64,000 bases of DNA from CAZOOA01 sp964581355 (GTDB lineage Bacteria > Bacillota > Dethiobacteria > DTU022 > UBA8154): positions 81,468 through 145,467 of the forward strand of contig CAZOOA010000001.1 in the NCBI GenBank assembly GCA_964581355.1, in the 5' to 3' direction. Both the position numbers and the translations under genes were made by a program. Below are positions 44,488 through 54,385 of the stretch, in pieces (positions within the stretch are counted from its first letter, which is position 1; each line of letters opens with the position of its first letter). The notes under the pieces are model-generated. The model was given only the letters and a program-made list of their open reading frames with translations, was not told the DNA's origin and ran no database searches.

Positions 44488-44518
44488 GCCAACCAGGCGC
44501 AGGCCCGCAGGTGCTGGT

Positions 44519-46294
44519 TTATTCATCCTGCCGAGGGAAGGGTCGGCTTAAAATATTGGTTATGACCTGTTCTTCCGGGGTCACATAGATAGTTTTGTAC
44601 TTGGAGTATGTTACCATTCCGGGCATGGGCCCGGGTATTTTACGAAGGTTTTTTACCCGGGTATAGTCGATAGGGACATTGGATGAACTGGACCCCCGGC
44701 TGTAGTAAGCTGCCAGCAGGGCTGCTTCTTTCAACGTTTCTTCATGGGGCTCTGAAGAACGTACAATGACATGAGCGCCGGGCATGTTTTTAGCATGGAG
44801 CCAGTAGTCCGTTTTGGCGGCCAGACGCAGTGAAAGATAATCATTTTGGCGGTTGTTGCGTCCCACCAGGATGGTTTCGCCCTGGGAAGAGATATACTGG
44901 AGAGGTTTTGCAGCAGATTGTTTTTTTCCTGTACTCCCGGGTTTCTGGATGGCAATGTAGCCGGTTTCAATTAACTCTTCCCGGATTTCCCGCATAGATT
45001 CTATATCTGCTTTTTCCAGGGAATAAAGGACTGATTCCAGGTACTGGATCTCCTGCCGGGTTGATTCCAATTGCCGCGTGATCTCCTTGGTCCCCTGCCT
45101 GGCCTTGCGGTATTTTTTAAAATAGCGCTGGGCATTTTGCGAAGGGGATATGCTTGGATCAAGAGGGATCGTAATGGTTTTGTTGTGTTCATCAAAAACA
45201 TTTTTCACTTCAACCTGGCTGCTTTTTTCGGGGATATTTTTCAGGTTCATGTAAATTAATTCACCGTAGAGGCGGTATTCTTCTGCTTTTTGCGTGTTCT
45301 CCAGTTCTTTGCGCTGTTTTTTCTCTTTGCGCTGGCTCTTCTGCAGGTTCCGCTGGACTTGCTGGGACAGCAAACGATACAGGTTGTGCTTTTCTTCATT
45401 CTTTTCTTTGTACTGGAAAAACTCATCCAGCAGTTTGCTCATGGAGGAAAACAGGCGGGTATGGCCTGGCAGGGCTTGCTGAGGTCGAAAAGCACAAAAA
45501 TCTTCAGGTTGTCCTGCGGCGTTATGCAGCATGGTGGGCTGCCATGCCTCGACCTGATATAATTCCATTAGTTCCTGCATTTTCTCCCAGAGAACAGGTG
45601 CCGAATCCGGAGAAAGCGTGAAAACGCCGGCCCGGCTGGCCACTTCCCGGGCCAGGAAAGGGCTGAACCCCTGGAAATTTTGCAGAAAGAATTGGTCTAC
45701 CTTTTTCCCCTGGTTTTGTAATATTTCCTGGTGAAAATAGTCGTAATTCAAGGCAAAGGGGTGCAGTTTTTCCTGGAGTGGCGGGGGGAAATAGGTGTGG
45801 TTTGGAAGTACCGCCCGGTATCGATTAATAGCCGGGGGGACAGGCTTTAGGCAGCCCAGAATAAAAGGGCCTTCGCTTTCCGGGCGTGGACTTGTCAGAA
45901 TAAGGTTGCTGTGACGGCCCATGATTTCCGCTACAAGGGTTTTACGGGTTTCACGTCCCTGCTCGTTGGTTGCCAGAAAATGGAGATACATGATGCGTTC
46001 CAGGGGGGGTTGTTCCAGGGAGATTAACTGTCCCCCGGTTAAATGTTTTCTTAAAAGCATACAGAAGGCAGGCGGTGACTGAGGCCTAGAATAATGCCTG
46101 GAGGTAAAGTGAATTCTGCTTCTGTCGGGGCTGATGGAAATAAATAGAGGTTCCACTGTTTGCGGTCCGCGAAATTCAATCAGGATGTCAGTGGAGTTCA
46201 ACTGGGTAATGCGGTGAATTCTTAATTTGTTTTGGACAATGTTTTTTTCCAGGTCTGTTTTTACAGCATGCAAAACAAATGCGTCAAAGGCCAT
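44519..46294 (-). CDS. rqcH: Ribosome quality control protein RqcH (NFACT family)
   Basis: RqcH binds stalled 50S subunits and adds C-terminal alanine tails. The protein is 591 residues long: NFACT-N (about 1-220, with the MGRHSNLIL stretch), a helix-hairpin-helix-like middle, a coiled coil (about 290-440, very rich in K, E and Q), and NFACT-R (about 455-560; DYWLHAKNMPGAHVIVR). It was long annotated as a fibronectin-binding protein. It lies opposite to its neighbours; a short AACCAG/CTGGTT hairpin (44491-44519) sits in the gap to pyrR. Confidence 0.93.
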   Translation of the reverse strand: MAFDAFVLHAVKTDLEKNIVQNKLRIHRITQLNSTDILIEFRGPQTVEPLFISISPDRSRIHFTSRHYSRPQSPPAFCMLLRKHLTGGQLISLEQPPLERIMYLHFLATNEQGRETRKTLVAEIMGRHSNLILTSPRPESEGPFILGCLKPVPPAINRYRAVLPNHTYFPPPLQEKLHPFALNYDYFHQEILQNQGKKVDQFFLQNFQGFSPFLAREVASRAGVFTLSPDSAPVLWEKMQELMELYQVEAWQPTMLHNAAGQPEDFCAFRPQQALPGHTRLFSSMSKLLDEFFQYKEKNEEKHNLYRLLSQQVQRNLQKSQRKEKKQRKELENTQKAEEYRLYGELIYMNLKNIPEKSSQVEVKNVFDEHNKTITIPLDPSISPSQNAQRYFKKYRKARQGTKEITRQLESTRQEIQYLESVLYSLEKADIESMREIREELIETGYIAIQKPGSTGKKQSAAKPLQYISSQGETILVGRNNRQNDYLSLRLAAKTDYWLHAKNMPGAHVIVRSSEPHEETLKEAALLAAYYSRGSSSSNVPIDYTRVKNLRKIPGPMPGMVTYSKYKTIYVTPEEQVITNILSRPFPRQDE

Positions 46295-46426
46295 ATTAAT
46301 CCTGCTTTCCTGTATAGTATGAAAATGGAGTTTTAAGTTTCCCGGTACCGGCTAAGGTCTGTTTTTAAAAGTATAACTGCTATAACAATAAAAATCAATC
46401 AGAATCCATGGAAGGAGGTTGTACTT

Positions 46427-47878
46427 ATGCCCTATGAGGATTTCAGATCCTTTTTGGCTACACTGATGAAAAATGAGCAGCTGGTCAAAGTCGAAGAAGA
46501 GGTTGACCCGGAGCTGGAAATTGCAGAAATTGTTTCCCGGGTTAATGAGCAAGGGGGGCCGGCTCTCTGGTTCAAGAAGGTCAAAGGTTCCCCCTACCCT
46601 CTGGCTGTAAATATGTTTGCCTCTACTGACAGGCTCAATCTGGCTTTTGAGGTAAAATCCCTTGATGAGCTGGCTGCTGAAATAAGGGACACCCTTGAGC
46701 CTTTTCTCCGTCCCGGGCAGGGTATAATGGAAACGTTGAAATATATTCCGCAGCTGGTTCACATGAAAAACTTTGTCCCCCGGCAGGCCCGGCGGCCCAG
46801 CTGCCAGGAAGTGGTGGAAAAGAACCCCGATTTGACACAGCTTCCTTTGCTCAAGTCCTGGCCCCGGGATGCGGGACGATTTATCACCTGCCCTTTGGTT
46901 ATCCTTCGCGATCCGGATACGGGCCAGTTAAACATGGGCATTTATCGTATGCAGGTTCTGGATACCAAAAGGGCCATTGTTCGGGTTCATGCTCATAAAG
47001 ATGGCGCAGAGATCCTCAGGCGCTACCAAAAACGCGGTGAAAAGGCCCCGGCGGCAATAGCCATCGGCTCGGATCCGGCCACTTTTTTTGCGGCTTTTGC
47101 GCCTTTGCCTTTCGGCTTTAGCGAGATGGTATTCTCTAGTTTTTTGCAGAAAGCTCCCCTGGAAATTACCCGCTGCAGGACAGTGAAGCTGGAAGTGCCG
47201 GCCCAGGCAGACTTTGTTCTGGAAGGTTTTATTGATCCTGAAGAGTTGGCCTGTGAGGGGCCGGCCGGTTCATACACGGGACATTATTCCCGTCCCGGAG
47301 ATTTTCCTGTCTTCCAGTTAACCGGGATGACAAGAAAAAAATATCCTGTTTTTCCCGCTTCTATTCCCGTGAAGCCCCCCGGGGAATTGAGTTTGCTGAT
47401 CGATGCGACGGCACGGATCTTTCTTCCCCTGCTCCAGGTCAGCCTGCCAGAGATCATAGATCTGGCCATTCCTGCCGAGGGAGGCTTTCACAACTGCGTT
47501 ATCGTTTCCATAGACAAAAAATACCCTGGGCAGGCGCAAAAAGTAATGCATGCCTTATGGGGGTTGGACCACCTGCTGTTTGCCAAGGCTATTATCGTAG
47601 TTGACAGGGACACGGACCCTCACGATCTCTTTGGGGTGGCCTGGAAGGTGCTTTCCAACCTGGATGCCGGGCGCGATTTCTTCTTCAGCCAGGGACCTGC
47701 TGACGGGTTGGATCATGCTGCCAGATACCCGGGAATAGGAGGCAAAATCGGGATCGATGCTACAGCAAAAACCCTGCAGGAGGGAGGAGACGGTGACTGG
47801 CCGGAAGTAATAAAAATGGATTCCGGGATTCGGGAACAGGTGTCTAAGAAGTGGAAATCCTACGGTATCCATTTTTAA
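46427..47878 (+). CDS. UbiD family decarboxylase
   Basis: This prenylated-FMN dependent (de)carboxylase has 483 residues. The domain order is that of UbiD: the N-terminal FRSFLATL region, a split-barrel prFMN domain with LNMGIYRMQVLD and the VRVHAHKDGA stretch, and the C-terminal domain. Substrates in the family include 4-hydroxybenzoate-type aromatics and menaquinone precursors; this copy cannot be assigned. No ubiX-type prenyltransferase is adjacent. A strong GGAGG precedes the ATG, and a terminator follows. Confidence 0.88.
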   Translation: MPYEDFRSFLATLMKNEQLVKVEEEVDPELEIAEIVSRVNEQGGPALWFKKVKGSPYPLAVNMFASTDRLNLAFEVKSLDELAAEIRDTLEPFLRPGQGIMETLKYIPQLVHMKNFVPRQARRPSCQEVVEKNPDLTQLPLLKSWPRDAGRFITCPLVILRDPDTGQLNMGIYRMQVLDTKRAIVRVHAHKDGAEILRRYQKRGEKAPAAIAIGSDPATFFAAFAPLPFGFSEMVFSSFLQKAPLEITRCRTVKLEVPAQADFVLEGFIDPEELACEGPAGSYTGHYSRPGDFPVFQLTGMTRKKYPVFPASIPVKPPGELSLLIDATARIFLPLLQVSLPEIIDLAIPAEGGFHNCVIVSIDKKYPGQAQKVMHALWGLDHLLFAKAIIVVDRDTDPHDLFGVAWKVLSNLDAGRDFFFSQGPADGLDHAARYPGIGGKIGIDATAKTLQEGGDGDWPEVIKMDSGIREQVSKKWKSYGIHF

Positions 47879-47917
47879 TCCTGCCTTCTTCCTATCTAAC
47901 ACGTATATTGCTTATGG

Positions 47918-47946
47918 AAAAAGAACCTTCCGGGTTCTTTTTTTTT
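47918..47946 (+). terminator. Terminator after ubiD
   Basis: AAGAACC (47921-47927) and GGTTCTT (47933-47939) form the stem with a short loop, followed by a T-run to 47946. It lies inside the longest open frame of the next gene, which argues for a later start of that gene. Confidence 0.8.
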
Positions 47947-48009
47947 GCCCCTGGTAATATGAATAAGGATGAGCTTAGGGGAACAATACAAGGAATATGG
48001 TGGTGGACA

Positions 48010-50751
48010 GTGAAAAAAGCCAGAATGTGGGCCCTTGCACCGTTAAAAGAAATTTATCATTTTTTTCATGTTCAACCGGATTGGGGTCTTTCTGCCCAAG
48101 AGATTTTCAATCGTCGGGAAAGATGGGGCTATAACCGGATTCAAAAAACCCGGAAAAAAAATGTAGTCAGCATTTTTTTGGACCAGTTTAAAGATTTTAT
48201 GATCCTGGTCCTGCTGGGTGCCACACTTGTATCAGGTTTGTTGGGTGAGTATAGTGATGCTATCACCATAATTATTATTGTCATTTTTAACGCCCTGCTG
48301 GGTTTTATCCAGGAATTCAGGGCTGAACGTTCATTTGCTGCCTTACAGAAACTTGCTGCTCCCATGGGACGGGTAGTGAGGGAAGGGAAGGTTACAGAAA
48401 TCCCTGCGGAGGAAGTGGTTCCCGGGGATGTCCTTCTTTTACAGGCCGGAAATGTGGTCTGTGGCGATGTTCGGCTGATTGATACCGAAGGGTTGATTGT
48501 GGATGAATCACCTTTAACCGGCGAATCAGAGGCGGTAGAGAAAACAGCGGAGCCTTTACAAGAACTTCCTTCCTCTATCGGGGACGTGAAAAATATGGTC
48601 TTTGGCAGCACCATGATTACCAGCGGATCGGCACAGGGTATCGTCGTGGCTACAGGTATGAATACGGAACTGGGTGCTATTGCTGCCCTGATCCAGGAAG
48701 CCGAACAGGAGCTGACTCCTCTGCAAAGGCGCCTGGCCCGCCTGGGAAGGACCCTGGTCAGCGCCTGCCTGGCTCTCTGCTCTTTTGTTGTTTTTCTCGG
48801 TCTATGGCGGGAACAGGGACTCTACAAGATGCTTATGTCCGGTATTACCCTGGCTGTGGCCGCTATTCCGGAAGGCTTGCCGGCCATTGTTACCATTTCC
48901 CTGGCCCTGGGTGTCCAGCGTATGGTGAGAAGGAATGCCATCGTCAGGCGCCTGCCTGCTGTAGAAACATTGGGTTGTGCTACGGTAATTTGTTCAGATA
49001 AGACCGGGACAATTACGCAGAATAAAATGGTGGTAAAAAAGGTGGCATCCGGGGAAAGATCCTGGGAAATAGATAAAAATGTTCTTCAAGAGGGAAAGCG
49101 GTCCCAGGACTGGTCCGACCTGGAGCAATGCCTGCTCATAGCGGCCTTGTGTAATAATGCCTGGTTGGAAGACAGTCTCCAGGGTGCGGGCAGATTGGTT
49201 TTAAAACAGGAGGTTCAACCCAGGATACACGGAAGCCCGACAGAGGTTGCCCTTTTGCGCTGCGCCTATAGTTATTCCGCTGTACGTAGCAGGGTACAAG
49301 AATATCAGCGTATAAAGGAATATACCTTTGATTCCCGGAAAAAATATATGGCTGTTGTCTGCTGCAATGGTATGATGACAAAGGCTTATGTTAAGGGGGC
49401 ACCGGAAAGGATCCTGTCCATGTCTACGCATACCCTAAACAATGGAAAAATAGAAGTGTTAACAAATAAACAGAGGGAAAAACTCCTTGGACAGGTGGAA
49501 AAAATGACTATGGAGGCGCTCCGGGTAATCGCTGTGGCTTATAAGCCATGGAAAAAAAATGGCCCCTCCCGGGAGCCAACGAATCAACCGGGAAAGGATG
49601 AAGTAGAAAGCGGGCTTATCTTTTCCGGGATCCTGGGGTTGATTGATCCGCCCAGGCCTGAAGTAATGAAAGCGGTCCGTACCTGCCAGAAAGCAGGTAT
49701 CCGCGTAGTGATGATCACCGGGGATCACCGCAATACTGCCATAGCCATTGCCCGTCAAACAGGGATCCTGGGTTCATCTGGAGAAGTAGTTACCGGGGAA
49801 GAGCTGGAAAAGCTGGATGATAAAAAGCTGGAAAAAAAAATAGAAAGTATTGCTGTTTTTGCCCGGGTTAACCCGGAACACAAGCTGCGCATTGTCCGCT
49901 GCCTTAAATCCCGGGGACATATAGTAGCCATGACAGGGGATGGGGTTAATGATGCACCGGCGGTTAAAGAGGCGGATATCGGAATCTCCATGGGAAAGAC
50001 AGGGACTGAAGTAACCAGGGAAGCGGCCGCGCTGGTCCTGGCCGACGACAATTTTTCTACGATTGTTGCTGCAGTGGAAGAAGGCCGTGGTATTTATGAT
50101 AATATCCGCAAATTTATTCGCTTTTTGCTGGGCTGCAACACAGGGGAAATACTAACTATGGTCATGGCTATGCTCTGGGGACTTCCTTTGCCCCTGCGCC
50201 CGATCCAAATTCTCTGGATCAACCTGATTACCGATGGCTTGCCTGCCATGGCCTTAGGGGTTGATGCCCGGGAAAAAGAAATAATGTTTCGCTCTCCCAG
50301 ATCCATAACAGAAGGTGTATTGAGTCGCGGCCTCTGGGCCAAAATCCTGGCCCGCGGTTTCATTATCGGGATTACATCAACGGTTATGTTTGCCCTGGCT
50401 TACTACAACACCGGGCACCTGGTTTATGCTCAAACCATGGCCCTGGCCACCCTGGTTGCCACGCAGCTGCTTCATGTGTTCGAGTGCCGTTCGGAGCAGA
50501 GATCATTTTGGGATAAATCACTGCCGCCCAACCCGTTGCTGGCAGGTTCCGTTTTACTATCTTTTTTGCTGCTATTCATCAATATTTACCATCCTTTTTT
50601 CCAGGATGTTTTTCAGACTGTGGCTCTTAGCCTGTTTGATTGGCTGACTATTTTTTCCTTCTCAGCCTTACCTTATGTTTTCAGCTTCTCTTTCTGGTGC
50701 ATTGAGCGTTTATTTCGGGCAAGTAAATTTACTTTCGAGCAGAAAAAGTAG
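48010..50751 (+). CDS. P-type Ca2+-transporting ATPase (type IIA)
   Basis: This is a membrane pump of about 913 residues. The actuator domain has the DESPLTGES loop near residue 166; M4 has the PEGLP cation site. The phosphorylated aspartate is D330 in CSDKTGTITQNK, followed by the KGAPERIL nucleotide domain and the hinge TGDGVNDAPAV. M6 has NLITDGLPAMALG, and ten membrane helices are expected. This is the SERCA/PMR1 type, so Ca2+ (or Mn2+) export is likely. The start is uncertain: GTG 48010 follows GGTGGTGG; ATG 47959 is possible, and anything earlier would run through the ubiD terminator. Confidence 0.92.
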   Translation: MKKARMWALAPLKEIYHFFHVQPDWGLSAQEIFNRRERWGYNRIQKTRKKNVVSIFLDQFKDFMILVLLGATLVSGLLGEYSDAITIIIIVIFNALLGFIQEFRAERSFAALQKLAAPMGRVVREGKVTEIPAEEVVPGDVLLLQAGNVVCGDVRLIDTEGLIVDESPLTGESEAVEKTAEPLQELPSSIGDVKNMVFGSTMITSGSAQGIVVATGMNTELGAIAALIQEAEQELTPLQRRLARLGRTLVSACLALCSFVVFLGLWREQGLYKMLMSGITLAVAAIPEGLPAIVTISLALGVQRMVRRNAIVRRLPAVETLGCATVICSDKTGTITQNKMVVKKVASGERSWEIDKNVLQEGKRSQDWSDLEQCLLIAALCNNAWLEDSLQGAGRLVLKQEVQPRIHGSPTEVALLRCAYSYSAVRSRVQEYQRIKEYTFDSRKKYMAVVCCNGMMTKAYVKGAPERILSMSTHTLNNGKIEVLTNKQREKLLGQVEKMTMEALRVIAVAYKPWKKNGPSREPTNQPGKDEVESGLIFSGILGLIDPPRPEVMKAVRTCQKAGIRVVMITGDHRNTAIAIARQTGILGSSGEVVTGEELEKLDDKKLEKKIESIAVFARVNPEHKLRIVRCLKSRGHIVAMTGDGVNDAPAVKEADIGISMGKTGTEVTREAAALVLADDNFSTIVAAVEEGRGIYDNIRKFIRFLLGCNTGEILTMVMAMLWGLPLPLRPIQILWINLITDGLPAMALGVDAREKEIMFRSPRSITEGVLSRGLWAKILARGFIIGITSTVMFALAYYNTGHLVYAQTMALATLVATQLLHVFECRSEQRSFWDKSLPPNPLLAGSVLLSFLLLFINIYHPFFQDVFQTVALSLFDWLTIFSFSALPYVFSFSFWCIERLFRASKFTFEQKK

Positions 50752-50789
50752 AAAAAACGTCCAAAATCCAAACAAGTCCAAGGTATGTC

Positions 50790-50817
50790 TTGATTATGCA
50801 TAATTTTGTGGTAAAAT
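50790..50817 (+). promoter_or_regulatory. Promoter of the yicC-remA-gmk-rpoZ-coaBC run
   Basis: TTGATT (50790-50795) and TAAAAT (50812-50817) have 16-base spacing, 58 bases before the yicC start. Confidence 0.6.
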
Positions 50818-50874
50818 AGGTGTATACAGGGAAAATACTAACCGTTTAGAACTTTTCAATAAAGGAGAATCATT

Positions 50875-51756
50875 TTGGTTCGGAGCATGACCGGGTATGG
50901 AAGAGGAGAAGAGTACAGTGACGGTTTTCGATTTATCGTGGAAGTAAAAGCGTTAAATCACCGGCACAGGGATGTAATAATACGTATGCCCAGAGATCTT
51001 TCCGCTTTGGAAGAGCAAGTAAGAAAGCTTGTCCAGGAACAGCTCTCCCGGGGGCGGTTTGAAGTGTTTGTTAATTTTGAAGCAACGAAAGAGAAAGCAA
51101 ACAACGTCGTTGTCGACAAGGCTTTGGCCCGGGCCTATTATGATGCTTTACAAGACTTAAGGGCCGATTTCAACCTGGCTGAGCAGCAGATAACAGTCAA
51201 CGAGCTGGCTCTGCTGCCGGAAGTGATATCGCTGGAAAAAAACCAGCTGGACCAGGAAACCCTGGCACCTGTCCTGGAAAAAGCTCTCTCTGAAGCCATT
51301 TCCGCACTTTTGACCCAGAGAGCAGAAGAGGGTGGCCGGCTAGCCAGTAATATTGAGAATAAACTGGAGCTATTACAGAGTATAGCCGAAAAAATCAAAC
51401 AGCGAAGCCCGGGAATCCTGGAAGATTACCGCCGTCGCCTGGGCAATCGGTTGGAAGAGCTGCATGACGGCAAAGACTTTGACCGGGAGCGGTTTTTTAC
51501 TGAAGTTGTACTGTTTGCGGAACGGTGCAGTATAGATGAAGAGATCGTTCGCCTGGAGAGCCATATCCAGGCATTCCGGGATGACCTAAACAAGAACGAA
51601 GTAATTGGAAGAAAGCTGGATTTTCTTTTGCAGGAAATGAACCGGGAGGTCAATACCATCTCTGTAAAAAGCAATGACCTGGAAGTTTCCCACCTGGTGG
51701 TAGAGGCAAAAAGCGAGATTGAAAAAGTTCGGGAACAGGTACAAAACATTGAGTAG
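50875..51756 (+). CDS. yicC: YicC/YloC family endoribonuclease
   Basis: The 293 residues begin with the family hallmark RSMTGYGRG. EVKALNHRHRDV follows, then a coiled-coil middle, and the C-terminal domain has the E/RCSIDEEIVRLESHI and GRKLDFLLQEMNREVNTI motifs. E. coli YicC is an RNase linked to small-RNA turnover; Bacillus YloC is a stress-linked homologue. The start is TTG with AAAGGAG upstream. Together with remA, gmk and rpoZ it forms a gene order conserved across Firmicutes. Confidence 0.94.
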   Translation: MVRSMTGYGRGEEYSDGFRFIVEVKALNHRHRDVIIRMPRDLSALEEQVRKLVQEQLSRGRFEVFVNFEATKEKANNVVVDKALARAYYDALQDLRADFNLAEQQITVNELALLPEVISLEKNQLDQETLAPVLEKALSEAISALLTQRAEEGGRLASNIENKLELLQSIAEKIKQRSPGILEDYRRRLGNRLEELHDGKDFDRERFFTEVVLFAERCSIDEEIVRLESHIQAFRDDLNKNEVIGRKLDFLLQEMNREVNTISVKSNDLEVSHLVVEAKSEIEKVREQVQNIE

Positions 51757-51924
51757 TTTATCTGGTGCAACTTGGCCATGGAGGTGAAAGATTGTAAGAA
51801 GGAGACATTCCACGCCTTGCTTACCATGAATAGTCGGGTTTCGTAAACTTTTAACCAACAGGAGGTGCGAATATCTGTCCTGGACAGCCGGGAGGCAGCT
51901 GGTTGTTATAAGGAGGGGTTTTTT

Positions 51925-52197
51925 ATGAAAATTAAATTAATAAACATAGGATTTGGTAACATTGTATCGGCAAACCGCATCGTGGCCATTGTTAGTCCGG
52001 AGTCAGCTCCGATCAAAAGGGTTATCAGTGAAGCCCGGGATCGGGGTATGCTGGTTGATGCAACGTATGGCCGGCGCACTCGAGCTGTCATAATAACTGA
52101 CAGCGGACATATCATTCTATCGGCCGTCCAGCCGGAAACAGTGAAACATCGTTTGCAGAGCAAAGAAGCCGCTCTTGAAGAGGGTTCCAAGTCTTAA
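51925..52197 (+). CDS. remA: Extracellular matrix regulator RemA (DUF370)
   Basis: RemA is a DNA-binding ring protein that activates biofilm matrix and osmoprotectant genes in Bacillus. The 90 residues start MKIKLINIGFGN and contain the IVSPESAPIKR loop and GRRTRAVIITDSGHIILS, the conserved DNA-contacting part. ATAAGGAGGGG lies directly upstream of ATG 51925; the frame is open 20 codons further up without a comparable site. In organisms without those Bacillus targets its regulon is unknown. Confidence 0.95.
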   Translation: MKIKLINIGFGNIVSANRIVAIVSPESAPIKRVISEARDRGMLVDATYGRRTRAVIITDSGHIILSAVQPETVKHRLQSKEAALEEGSKS

Positions 52198-52222
52198 TTG
52201 TTTGTTATAACGGGAGAATGCC

Positions 52223-52864
52223 ATGTCTAAAGGATTATTGATTGTCATCTCCGGCCCTTCCGGGGTTGGCAAAGGAACTGTATGTACTGAAATATGCAGG
52301 CGGAATGCAACATTTCATTATTCCATCTCTGTAACTACACGTCAGCCCAGGAAAGGTGAAGTGGAAGGAAAAAGCTATTACTTTATCAACCTGGATGAAT
52401 TTAACAGGCTGCGCCAGGAAGGCGCACTGCTGGAATGGGCTGAGGTCCATGATAACTTTTATGGAACTCCCCTGCAGAAGGTGGAAGATGTCAGGAACAG
52501 CGGTTTTGATGTTATCCTGGAAATAGACACCATAGGGGCAAAAAAAGTGAAACAAAACTACAGCGAAGGAGTTTTCATTTTTTTGCTGCCTCCGTCGATG
52601 AAAGAGTTATGGGAACGAATTAAAGGCCGGGGAACAGACCCTGTGGAGGTCATTAAGAAACGGCACTCTGCGGCTTTTCGAGAACTCCAAGAGGTTTGGA
52701 ATTATGAATACGCTGTTGTGAATAAAAATAATCACGTCAGCACTACGGTAGAAAAAATTGAGTCGATCATTCAAAGCGAGAAGTGTCGAGTCCTTCGCAA
52801 CAAAACAATGGTGGAAAACCTTTTTAAGGAAGGTGAAAAAAATGATTTATCCCTCTATCGATGA
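52223..52864 (+). CDS. gmk: Guanylate kinase
   Basis: Gmk phosphorylates GMP to GDP. The 213 residues have the P-loop ISGPSGVGKGT near residue 9, the GMP-binding SVTTRQPRKGEVEG, and the EWAEVHDNFYGTP stretch. The C-terminal 23 bases overlap the start of rpoZ, indicating translational coupling. Confidence 0.97.
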   Translation: MSKGLLIVISGPSGVGKGTVCTEICRRNATFHYSISVTTRQPRKGEVEGKSYYFINLDEFNRLRQEGALLEWAEVHDNFYGTPLQKVEDVRNSGFDVILEIDTIGAKKVKQNYSEGVFIFLLPPSMKELWERIKGRGTDPVEVIKKRHSAAFRELQEVWNYEYAVVNKNNHVSTTVEKIESIIQSEKCRVLRNKTMVENLFKEGEKNDLSLYR

Positions 52865-53048
52865 CATCCTGGAGAAAGTGGACAGCCGGTACTCCCTGGT
52901 AATACTGTCTGCCAAAAGGGCCAGGCAGCTCCGGGAAAACCAAGCTTTCAGGGAAGATGTAGCTTCTTTTAAGGAAGTTACCGCCGCGTTAGAAGATATA
53001 TCCAATGATAGGATAACTTATGAGCGGACCAAGGACGGGATCAAGTAG
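52842..53048 (+). CDS. rpoZ: RNA polymerase omega subunit
   Basis: Omega helps assemble beta' into core RNA polymerase. The 68 residues start MIYPSIDDILEKVDSRYSLV and keep the conserved AKRARQL. The ATG at 52842 has AAGGAAGGTGAA upstream and lies inside the 3' end of gmk. It is on the short side of the family, as is usual in Firmicutes. Confidence 0.95.
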   Translation: MIYPSIDDILEKVDSRYSLVILSAKRARQLRENQAFREDVASFKEVTAALEDISNDRITYERTKDGIK

Positions 53049-53125
53049 TCTTTGGACTTGAGTGTGCAGCATTACAGCACATGAACTTAAGGCCAAATTT
53101 CACTTCATGCTGGCAGGTGTTGTTT

Positions 53126-54355
53126 GTGCGCGATGAACAGGAAATCACAAAAACAGTATTGCTCGGTATTACCGGAGGTGTGGCAGCTTATAAAGCGGCT
53201 GAACTGGCCCGCTTGTTCGTTAAAGCGGGCTATGATGTTCAGACCGTAATGACGGAGTCCGCCGGGGAGTTTATTACTCCTTTGACCATGAGGGCTGTTA
53301 CCGGACGTCCAGTATATAATTCCCTTTATGATCCGGCTTATAAAACGGCTACAGGGCATATTGATCTGGCCCGGGAGCCGGATCTTGCTGTTGTAGCACC
53401 TGCTACAGCCAATATCCTGGGCAAGCTGGCCTCTGGCATCGCCGATGATCTCCTTTCTACAGTTTTGCTGGCCATCGACTTAAGCCGTTGTCCCGTTATT
53501 TTGGCTCCTTCGATGAATACAACTATGCTGGAAAATCCCGCCGTTCAGGACAATTTAAAACGCCTGGCAGACCGGGGTTATTTTATTGTTGAACCTGGCG
53601 AAGGTGACCTGGCCTGCCTGGAAGTGGGCAAAGGGCGGATGGTTGAACCCAGGCACCTGCTGGAGAAAGCCCGGGAAATCATCTCTAGTAAAAAGAATCT
53701 GTCCGGCTACACACTTCTTGTTACCGCCGGACCTACCCGGGAGTCCCTGGACCCAGTGCGCTTTTTTAGCAACCATTCAAGCGGCAAGATGGGCTATGCT
53801 TTGGCCCGGGCGACCCAGGAAAGAGGAGGGCGGGTTATTCTGATAAGTGGACCCACCAACCTTGACCCGCCAGCAGGGGTTGATTTTATCCCGGTCACTT
53901 CTGCCCAGGAAATGTTTCAGGCAGTCATGGATAATTTGCCCGAGGCAAATATTGTGATCAAAGCGGCAGCTGTGGCAGATTATCGGCCTGAAAATATCCA
54001 GGATCAGAAGATGAAAAAAGGGGATGAACTGCTTCTCCGGTTGGTCCGCAACCCGGATATTTTGAAAGAAATTGGGATGAGAAAAGGCAGCTGTTTCCTG
54101 GTGGGGTTTGCCGCAGAAACTCAACAGCTGATTGACAATGCCCGGCAAAAAATTGAAAGCAAAAACCTGGATATGATTGTTGCTAATGACCTGGGGCAGG
54201 AAGGGGCAGGTTTTCAAGCGGAGACCAACCTGGTTACTTTACTGGACAAGGATGGCGGGCAGGAGCAGGTGCCGCTCATGTCCAAGTACCGTTTGGCCCA
54301 CTACATCCTGGATCACATTTTAGAACGAATGAATCGGCAGCAAACAGTGGAATAA
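53126..54355 (+). CDS. coaBC: Phosphopantothenoylcysteine decarboxylase / phosphopantothenate-cysteine ligase
   Basis: This bifunctional coenzyme A synthesis enzyme has 409 residues. The N-terminal CoaC flavoprotein domain (about 1-180) has TVLLGITGGVAAYKA, the active-site His in TGHIDLAREPD, and APSMNTTMLENPAVQDN. The C-terminal CoaB ligase domain (about 190-400) has VTAGPTRESLDPVRF, SNHSSGKMGYALA and the AAAVADYRP motif. I start at GTG 53126, with AGGTG six bases upstream; an in-frame ATG at 53081 gives a non-conserved extension. It is followed by a convergent gene. Confidence 0.95.
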   Translation: MRDEQEITKTVLLGITGGVAAYKAAELARLFVKAGYDVQTVMTESAGEFITPLTMRAVTGRPVYNSLYDPAYKTATGHIDLAREPDLAVVAPATANILGKLASGIADDLLSTVLLAIDLSRCPVILAPSMNTTMLENPAVQDNLKRLADRGYFIVEPGEGDLACLEVGKGRMVEPRHLLEKAREIISSKKNLSGYTLLVTAGPTRESLDPVRFFSNHSSGKMGYALARATQERGGRVILISGPTNLDPPAGVDFIPVTSAQEMFQAVMDNLPEANIVIKAAAVADYRPENIQDQKMKKGDELLLRLVRNPDILKEIGMRKGSCFLVGFAAETQQLIDNARQKIESKNLDMIVANDLGQEGAGFQAETNLVTLLDKDGGQEQVPLMSKYRLAHYILDHILERMNRQQTVE

Positions 54356-54385
54356 TAGTTCTCATTTTACTTAAAAGAAGAGGTC

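Noticed and set aside
44491..44519. Terminator between pyrR and rqcH
   Set aside because: The AACCAG/CTGGTT stem has a long loop and no T-run on either strand; it is too weak to list as a feature.
47851..48009. Longer N-terminus of the P-type ATPase starting in ubiD
   Set aside because: It would read through the ubiD stop region and its terminator hairpin. Members of the family start close to the LKEIYHFF-like segment.
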